From assembly GCF_000696575.1 (NCBI RefSeq), contig NZ_JMSQ01000006.1, positions 558,001-622,000 on the forward strand: DNA of 64,000 bases. Reading direction: 5' to 3'. This document shows, piece by piece, positions 58,375-64,000 of this stretch; the stretch's first letter is position 1, and each line of letters opens with the position of its first letter. The notes below the pieces were generated by a model, which worked only from the letters and a program-made list of their open reading frames with translations, searched no databases and was not told where the DNA came from. The stretch comes from Siccibacter colletis (GTDB lineage: Bacteria > Pseudomonadota > Gammaproteobacteria > Enterobacterales > Enterobacteriaceae). A program made the position numbers and the translations under genes.

Positions 58375-58393
58375 CCCAAAACACTGTTTTATA
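58375..58393 (+). promoter_or_regulatory. Probable KdgR box upstream of rhiTN
   Basis: The core AAAACACTGTTTTAT matches the KdgR pattern RAAAYRYYRTTTYAT at all 15 positions; the outer bases of AATRAAAYRYYRTTTYATT fit less well. KdgR represses pectin and rhamnogalacturonan genes, including rhiTN in Dickeya, until 2-keto-3-deoxygluconate appears. The box lies about 180 bases before the transporter start, so the promoter would be near it and the leader long. A second overlapping repeat, CACTG / CAGTG, is also seen. Confidence 0.65.
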
Positions 58394-58569
58394 AATCAGT
58401 GACACGGATAGCGGCACTCTTTGCATTTTTGCCAGCATCGCTTCCCGGATGGCAGAAACAAAAAGGTATCCCTTACTTCATACTTTTACTTTAGCCGTAA
58501 CAGGTTCCCTGTTGCCCTTCGGGCAGCGTTGCCGGGGATCTCCCATTAGTACCTACAGGGTTGACGGCA

Positions 58570-60156
58570 ATGAAAACACGAAAAATTGGCCTTCCTAATT
58601 ACCTCGCCTACGGCTCCGGAGATTTCCTCGGGGCAGGGACCACCGCCCTGACGGCGGCCTGGTTGCTCTATTTCTACACCACCTTCTGTGGCCTTACGCC
58701 TATCGAGGCGACCTTTATCTTTGCCGCCGCGCGCGTGCTGGATGCGGTGGTCAGCCCGCTGATGGGCTTTCTGACCGATAATTTCGGCACCACCTGGTTT
58801 GGTCGCCGCTTTGGCCGCCGCAAGTTCTTTATCCTGCTCGGTATTCCCTGCGTCTTCAGCTACTCGCTGATGTGGGTCGGGGACATGGGCTTCTGGTACT
58901 ACCTGCTGACCTATCTGCTGTTCGACATTGTCTACACCATGATCCTGGTGCCATACGAAACCCTGGTGCCGGAGATGACCGATGACTTCAAGCAGAAAAC
59001 CAAGTTCTCCGGGGCGCGCATCTCGATGGCGCAGATGTCGGCCATTCTCGCTTCCTTCCTGCCGGGCGTGCTGCTCACCCAGTTCGGTAAAGACAACGCG
59101 ATCTCCTTCTTCTACGCCAGCCTGGTGTTCTCGGTGCTGTGCGCCATCATGCTGACGTTCGTCTGGTTCTTCACCTGGGAGCGGCCGCGTGAGGAGTGGT
59201 CTGAAGCGGCGCTGCGTGCCGAAGAAGAGAAGAAAAGCCTGACGCTGGGTCAGAGTCTCAACCGCCTGTTCGTCGAGCTGATCTCCACCCTGCGCATTAA
59301 GATTTTCCGTCAGCATCTTGGCATGTACCTTGGGGGCTACATCGCCCAGGACGTGTTCAACGCCGTATTCACCTACTACGTGGTGTTCGTGCTGATGCAG
59401 GAAGCGGCGATGGCCTCAAACCTGCTGGGCACCATGGCTATCTTCCAGTTCATCGCCGTGATCGCCATGATCCCGCTGTGCATCCGCTTCGGACCGGCAC
59501 CCTCTTACCGGATGGTGGTGGTGCTGTTCGGCCTCAGCTCGCTCTCCTACGCGATGCTCTACTACGCCGGGTTAAGCGATATTTACGCGCTGCTGCTGCT
59601 AATCTCCGCTATTGCCGGCCTCGGGCGCGGCGGCATCAACTATGTGCCGTGGAACACCTATACCTATATCGCCGATGTGGATGAGGTCATTACCGGCCAG
59701 CGCCGCGAAGGCATCTTCGCCGGCATCATGACGCTCACCCGTAAAGCCTCTCAGGCGGGTGCCGTGATGCTGGTGGGCATTGTGATGCAGATGTCCGGCT
59801 TCGTATCCGGTCAGAGCGTGCAGGCCCCGGCAGTGAGCCACACCATTCTGATGATCCTCAGCGTCGGCACGCTCATCGTACTGGCCTGCGGTTTCCTGGT
59901 TTCGCTGCGCTTTAAGCTCAACCTGGCCACCCACAGCATTCTGCGCGAAGAGACCAGCAAAATGCGCACCACCGGCCGGGCGATACCGGAAAGCGCCAGC
60001 CCGCACAATCGCGCCACGGTTGAGATGCTGGCGGGTATGCCTTACGAGAACCTGTGGGGCAACAACAACATCGGCTATCTGAACCGCAACAAACCGGCAG
60101 CCCCCGCGCTGAAGGGCCATGCACCTGAATTCGACACGACACAGAGGTTAAGTTAA
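58570..60156 (+). CDS. rhiT: Rhamnogalacturonide transporter RhiT (GPH family)
   Basis: A 528-residue inner-membrane sugar symporter of the GPH (glycoside-pentoside-hexuronide, melibiose-type) family. ATG 58570 follows a weak SD (caggg). Twelve hydrophobic segments are seen, with GAGTTALTAAWLLYFYTTF in helix 1 and the cytoplasmic loop GRRFGRRKFFILLG (about 80-93). It overlaps by one base a GH105 unsaturated rhamnogalacturonyl hydrolase, the pairing known as rhiT-rhiN in Dickeya, so the cargo is most likely unsaturated rhamnogalacturonan oligomers. The long hydrophilic C-terminal tail (about 460-528) is unusual for the family. Confidence 0.82.
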   Translation: MKTRKIGLPNYLAYGSGDFLGAGTTALTAAWLLYFYTTFCGLTPIEATFIFAAARVLDAVVSPLMGFLTDNFGTTWFGRRFGRRKFFILLGIPCVFSYSLMWVGDMGFWYYLLTYLLFDIVYTMILVPYETLVPEMTDDFKQKTKFSGARISMAQMSAILASFLPGVLLTQFGKDNAISFFYASLVFSVLCAIMLTFVWFFTWERPREEWSEAALRAEEEKKSLTLGQSLNRLFVELISTLRIKIFRQHLGMYLGGYIAQDVFNAVFTYYVVFVLMQEAAMASNLLGTMAIFQFIAVIAMIPLCIRFGPAPSYRMVVVLFGLSSLSYAMLYYAGLSDIYALLLLISAIAGLGRGGINYVPWNTYTYIADVDEVITGQRREGIFAGIMTLTRKASQAGAVMLVGIVMQMSGFVSGQSVQAPAVSHTILMILSVGTLIVLACGFLVSLRFKLNLATHSILREETSKMRTTGRAIPESASPHNRATVEMLAGMPYENLWGNNNIGYLNRNKPAAPALKGHAPEFDTTQRLS

Positions 60157-61295
60157 TGATTGTTTACCCTGTCAAACACAGCCCGTTACTGTGCCAGCCG
60201 GAGCGTTTTATCGCCCGGGATGAGCTGAAGTCCCTGATCCACAAGCTCACTGATAATCTGGTCAATATCAAGGATGAAACCGGCGCGTTCCTGCTGCGCC
60301 TGGATGATGGCCGCGTGATTGACACCAAAGGCTGGGCCGGCTGGGAGTGGACCCACGGTGTCGGACTGTACGGCATGTACCAGTACTGGCGTCAGACCGG
60401 CGATACCACCATGCGTGACATCATCGACGGCTGGTTCGCCGACCGCTTTGCCGAAGGGGCGACCACCAAAAACGTTAACACCATGGCGCCATTCCTCACC
60501 CTGGCGTACCGCTATGAGGAGACCGGGAATCCGGCCTGGCTGCCGTGGCTGGAGAGCTGGGCCGAGTGGGCAATGTATGAGATGCCGCGCACCGAATGGG
60601 GCGGCATGCAACACATCACCCTGGCGGAAGAGAACCATCAGCAGATGTGGGACGACACCCTGATGATGACGGTGCTGCCGCTGGCGAAGATCGGCAAGCT
60701 GCTCGGGAAGCCGGAGTACGTCGAGGAAGCGGTGTATCAGTTCCTGCTGCACGTCCAGAATCTGATGGATCGGGAAACCGGGCTGTGGTTCCACGGCTGG
60801 AGCTACGAAGGCAACCACAACTTCGCGAACGCCCGCTGGGCGCGCGGCAACAGCTGGCTGACGATTGTCATCCCGGACTTTCTGGAGCTGGTGGATCTGC
60901 CGGAGCGCGACCCGGTGCGACGCTACCTGATTCAGGTGCTGGAGAATCAGGTTGCTGCCCTGGCCAAATGCCAGGATCGCAGCGGGCTGTGGCATACGCT
61001 GCTCGACGATCCGAATTCCTACCTTGAAGCGTCGGCCACCGCCGGGTTTGCCACTGGTATCCTGAAAGCGGTACGCAAGCGCTACATCGGGAAAGCGTAT
61101 GCTGCCGTCGCCGAAAAAGCGGTGAAGGGCATTGTGGCGAACATCTCCCCGGACGGCGAGCTGTTGCAAACCTCGTTTGGTACCGGCATGGGCCATGACC
61201 TGGAATTCTATCGTCAGATCCCGCTCACTTCGATGCCCTACGGCCAGGCGATGGCGATCCTTTGTCTGGCAGAGTATCTGCGCAGCTACCTCTGA
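60156..61295 (+). CDS. rhiN: Unsaturated rhamnogalacturonyl hydrolase RhiN (GH105)
   Basis: Cytoplasmic GH105 enzyme of 379 residues that removes the unsaturated galacturonate from rhamnogalacturonan-lyase products, giving rhamnose-containing sugar and 5-keto-4-deoxyuronate. The alpha/alpha-barrel motifs are present: GWAGWEWTHGVGLYG (about 59-73), the catalytic Asp pair in QMWDDTLMM (166-167), HGWSYEGNHNF and WARGNSW. No signal peptide, matching import of oligomers by RhiT. Translationally coupled to rhiT (TAATG). The uronate product would enter the KduI/KduD or an RpiB-type isomerase route. Confidence 0.88.
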   Translation: MIVYPVKHSPLLCQPERFIARDELKSLIHKLTDNLVNIKDETGAFLLRLDDGRVIDTKGWAGWEWTHGVGLYGMYQYWRQTGDTTMRDIIDGWFADRFAEGATTKNVNTMAPFLTLAYRYEETGNPAWLPWLESWAEWAMYEMPRTEWGGMQHITLAEENHQQMWDDTLMMTVLPLAKIGKLLGKPEYVEEAVYQFLLHVQNLMDRETGLWFHGWSYEGNHNFANARWARGNSWLTIVIPDFLELVDLPERDPVRRYLIQVLENQVAALAKCQDRSGLWHTLLDDPNSYLEASATAGFATGILKAVRKRYIGKAYAAVAEKAVKGIVANISPDGELLQTSFGTGMGHDLEFYRQIPLTSMPYGQAMAILCLAEYLRSYL

Positions 61296-61313
61296 CCCGA
61301 GCACGACGCCATA

Positions 61314-61346
61314 AAAAAAGCCTGAACATCACGTTCAGGCTTTTTT
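61314..61346. terminator. Bidirectional terminator of rhiTN and argS
   Basis: AAAAAAGCCTGAAC (61314-61327) pairs perfectly with GTTCAGGCTTTTTT (61333-61346) between convergent genes. Confidence 0.94.
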
Positions 61347-61364
61347 GTTACCGCAGGCGAGGTA

Positions 61365-63098
61365 TTACATGCGCTCGACGGTTTTGATACCCAGCGTATC
61401 CAGACCCAGCTTCAGGGTTTTCGCGGTCAGCAGCGCCAGCTTCAGGCGGCTCTGACGCACCGCGTCGCTCCCGGCGCTGAGGATCGGGCAGTGCTCGTAG
61501 AAGCCGGAGAACAGGCCCGCCACGTCGTAGAGGTAAGCACACATCACGTGCGGCGTACCTTCCCGGGCCACGGTGGTCAGCGTCTCTTCAAACTGCAACA
61601 GACGTGCCGCCAGCGCCGCTTCGCGATCCTCGGTGATGGTTACCGGAGCGGTGAGGCTGCTTTCATCGACGCCCGCCTTGCGGAACACGGAGAGCACGCG
61701 GGTGTAGGCATACTGCATATAGGGCGCGGTATTGCCTTCAAACGCCAGCATGTTGTCCCAGTCAAACACGTAGTCGGTGGTGCGGCTCTTGGAGAGATCG
61801 GCGTATTTCACCGCGCCGATGCCCACGGCGTCAGCCAGTTTTTCCAGCTCGTCTGCCGGCATGTCCGGGTTCTTCTCGCCCACCAGGCGGCGCGCGCGCT
61901 CCATCGCTTCGTCCAGCAGCTCGGTCAGCTTGATGGTACCACCAGCACGGGTTTTGAACGGCTTGCCGTCTTTGCCCAACATCATACCGAACATGTGGTG
62001 CTCCAGCGGTACGGAGTCTGGTACATAGCCCGCTTTACGCACGATGGTCCACGCCTGCATCAGGTGCTGGTGCTGACGCGAGTCGATGTAGTAGAGCACG
62101 CGGTCGGCATGCAGGGTTTCATAGCGGTATTTCGCGCAGGCGATGTCCGTGGTGGTGTAGAGGTAGCCGCCATCCTTCTTCTGGATGATGACGCCCATCG
62201 GTTCGCCTTCTTTGTTTTTGTACTCGTCGAGGAAGACCACGGTAGCGCCTTCGCTCTCGGTCGCCAGACCTTTCTCTTTCAGGTCGGCCACAATCCCCGG
62301 CAGCATCGGGTTATAAAGGCTTTCGCCCATCACGTCGTCGCGGGTGAGGGTGACGTTCATGCGCTCGTAGGTCAGCTGGTTCTGGGTCATGGTGATGTCC
62401 ACCAGCTTGCGCCACATCTGGCGGCAGTACTCGTCGCCGCCCTGCAGCTTCACCACGTAAGCGCGGGCGCGCTCGGCGAACTCAGCGTCTTCGTCGTAGT
62501 GTTTCTTGGCTTCACGGTAGAAGTTTTCCAGGTCTGCCAGCGCCATGTCGCCAGCGTTTTCGTTCTGCTGCTTCTCAAGGAAGGCAATCAGCATACCGAA
62601 CTGGGTGCCCCAGTCGCCGACGTGGTTGGCGCGGATCACCTTGTGCCCGAGGAACTCAAGGGTGCGCACCGCAGCGTCACCAATGATAGTGGAACGCACG
62701 TGACCGACGTGCATCTCTTTCGCGACGTTCGGCGCAGAGTAGTCCACCACCACGGTTTGCGGCTGGGCAACTTTTGTCACGCCCGCGCGGTCGGAGGCAG
62801 CGGCTTCATCCACGCGCAGCGCGAGGAACACCGGGTCGAGGAAGATATTGATAAAGCCCGGGCCGGCGATTTCCACTTTTGCAGCGATGCCGGTGAGATC
62901 GAGGCTGGCGATAACCTGCTCAGCTAACTGTCGCGGCGGCATGCCCAGTTTTTTCGCCACCGCCATGACCCCATTGGCCTGGTAGTCACCAAACTGCGCT
63001 TTGGCTGACTGGCGAACCTGGGGTTCGCAATCCGCAGGCGCACCTGCGGCAATCAGTGCCTGACTGACTTTATCTGAGAGAAGAGCCTGAATATTCAC
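61365..63098 (-). CDS. argS: Arginyl-tRNA synthetase ArgS
   Basis: Class I aminoacyl-tRNA synthetase that charges tRNA-Arg; essential. 577 residues, E. coli length, with the N-terminal tRNA D-loop-binding domain (1-110), the HIGH-type motif in [20 protein letters not shown] (about 122-141), the catalytic Rossmann core, and the C-terminal anticodon-binding helical domain (DALRM-like, ends IKTVERM). Confidence 0.97.
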   Translation of the reverse strand: MNIQALLSDKVSQALIAAGAPADCEPQVRQSAKAQFGDYQANGVMAVAKKLGMPPRQLAEQVIASLDLTGIAAKVEIAGPGFINIFLDPVFLALRVDEAAASDRAGVTKVAQPQTVVVDYSAPNVAKEMHVGHVRSTIIGDAAVRTLEFLGHKVIRANHVGDWGTQFGMLIAFLEKQQNENAGDMALADLENFYREAKKHYDEDAEFAERARAYVVKLQGGDEYCRQMWRKLVDITMTQNQLTYERMNVTLTRDDVMGESLYNPMLPGIVADLKEKGLATESEGATVVFLDEYKNKEGEPMGVIIQKKDGGYLYTTTDIACAKYRYETLHADRVLYYIDSRQHQHLMQAWTIVRKAGYVPDSVPLEHHMFGMMLGKDGKPFKTRAGGTIKLTELLDEAMERARRLVGEKNPDMPADELEKLADAVGIGAVKYADLSKSRTTDYVFDWDNMLAFEGNTAPYMQYAYTRVLSVFRKAGVDESSLTAPVTITEDREAALAARLLQFEETLTTVAREGTPHVMCAYLYDVAGLFSGFYEHCPILSAGSDAVRQSRLKLALLTAKTLKLGLDTLGIKTVERM

Positions 63099-63285
63099 CG
63101 GGATACCTTACCGTAAAGAGGCAGCACAACAGGGGTGCCGCATGATGCATTTGAAAAACCAGGGGCGGGATTATACTGCATTTGGCGGGAGACGTCAGCC
63201 CTGCGCTGGGCCGGGGCAGGCGGGGGTTTTTAAGCGGCCCGCACCAGGGTAGAGTAGCGCCTTTTCACACCTTCCCGGAGCACCG

Positions 63286-63849
63286 ATGACCGACTGGCAC
63301 GCCATTGACGACCTTCACGATATCCACGCCGACCTGCCGCGTTTTGGCGCCGCGCTCACCGCCCTGGCGGCGCGTCTCGGGCTGGATATTGCCCCGCTTG
63401 ACGCCGACCACATCTCACTGCGCTGCCATCAGAACGCTACCGCCGAGCGCTGGCGTAAGGGCTTTGAACAGTGCGGCGAGCTGCTGTCGGAGAACATCAT
63501 CAACGGGCGTTCTATCTGCCTGTTCAGGCTGCATACGCCGGTCATGGTGGCGCACTGGCAGTTTTCCATTGTTGAGCTGCCGTGGCCGGGGGAGAAGCGC
63601 TACCCGCATGAGGGGTGGGAGCACGTGGAAATCGTGCTGCCGGGCGACCCGGAAACGCTGAATGCCCGCGCGGTCGCGCTGCTTTCCGATGAAGGGCTGA
63701 GCCAGCCGGGGATTTCAGTGAAAACCAGTTCACCCAAGGGCGAGCGGGAGCGCCTGCCAAACCCGACGCTGGCAGTGACCGACGGCAGCGTGACGATTAA
63801 ATTCCACCCGTGGTCCATAGAGGACATCGTCGCCAGCGAGCGGGAATAG
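63286..63849 (+). CDS. yecM: Conserved protein YecM
   Basis: A 187-residue cytoplasmic protein matching E. coli YecM (188), a glyoxalase/VOC-like fold with possible metal ligands (His42 region DADHISLRCH, later HEGWEHVEIVLPG). Function is unknown; a metal-dependent enzyme has been suggested from structure. Divergent from argS as in E. coli and followed by a terminator. Confidence 0.92.
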   Translation: MTDWHAIDDLHDIHADLPRFGAALTALAARLGLDIAPLDADHISLRCHQNATAERWRKGFEQCGELLSENIINGRSICLFRLHTPVMVAHWQFSIVELPWPGEKRYPHEGWEHVEIVLPGDPETLNARAVALLSDEGLSQPGISVKTSSPKGERERLPNPTLAVTDGSVTIKFHPWSIEDIVASERE

Positions 63850-63868
63850 CGCCTTCGCCATGCAATCA

Positions 63869-63900
63869 GGGCCGTTCGGGTTTCCGGGCGGCCCTTTTTA
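63869..63900 (+). terminator. Terminator of yecM
   Basis: GGGCCG (63869-63874) pairs with CGGCCC (63889-63894), followed by TTTTTATT. Confidence 0.85.
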
Positions 63901-63984
63901 TTGTCTATAGTCATAGGGGTATGCAGTCTGACCGCGCACAGTAAGGAGTATTCACGCCTGTTTTCGACCTGATGGGAGAGACCA

Positions 63985-64000
63985 ATGCACGATACCGTAA
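63985..64000 (+). CDS. First codons of a further gene (cut by window end)
   Basis: ATG CAC GAT ACC GTA follows an SD (gggagag) 5-6 bases upstream, after about 80 bases that could carry a promoter. Five residues (MHDTV) are too few to identify it. Confidence 0.4.

Overview
The window is chromosomal DNA from a motile member of the Enterobacteriaceae, most like the Enterobacter / Lelliottia / Leclercia group. Gene order and protein sequences follow the Escherichia coli region that runs from fliA through uvrC, ara and ots to flhDC, che, flhBA and argS, but several accessory blocks are inserted. I saw no transposase, phage gene, plasmid gene or CRISPR array. Genus assignment is inference from recalled protein families.

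Layout. 1-5100: end of an unidentified gene, then fliA-fliZ and the cystine/cysteine module tcyJ-dcyD-tcyL-tcyN. 5100-10460: sdiA, yecF, uvrY-uvrC, pgsA and the glyW-cysT-leuZ tRNA cluster. 10461-16800: tyrP, an unidentified 113-aa Cys-tailed protein, ftnA, a membrane GGDEF-EAL protein, the YecR lipoprotein and a chemoreceptor with almost no periplasmic domain. 17000-23100: an RpiB/LacA-family isomerase, a DHA2 exporter, the small AzuC protein/AzuCR RNA with a consensus CRP site, yecJ, a DcuB-like carrier, an alginate-lyase-family protein and ftnB. 23500-30850: a cupin, araFGH, otsBA (sigma-S type promoter) and uspC. 30850-37100: the long flhDC control region, flhDC, motAB-cheAW. 37400-42670: an archaic (Csu-type, spore-coat-U) chaperone-usher pilus operon. 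42700-49080: tar-tap-cheRBYZ behind a near-consensus sigma-28 promoter. 49127-54178: a second, classical chaperone-usher fimbrial operon on the minus strand. 54665-58279: flhB-flhA-flhE. 58570-61295: a rhamnogalacturonide transporter/hydrolase pair (rhiT-rhiN) with a KdgR-like box. 61365-64000: argS, yecM and the first codons of one more gene.

How it fits together. FlhDC (made here under CRP control) drives fliA; sigma-28 (FliA) then reads the chemoreceptor promoters seen at 42716 and, less certainly, 15456. Receptors (Tar, Tap and the short receptor) signal through CheA/W/Y/Z to the motor (MotAB), and FlhB/FlhA run flagellar export. Two different pilus systems sit exactly at the seams of this motility cluster: cheW|tar and cheZ|flhB. 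A second theme is acidic-sugar use: RhiT-RhiN, an RpiB-family enzyme that could be a deoxy-hexosulose-uronate isomerase, and an alginate-lyase-family protein. The most promising leads are the two pilus insertions, the perfect 16-bp palindrome in front of the second fimbrin, the possible scattered uronate pathway, the minimal chemoreceptor and the AzuCR locus.
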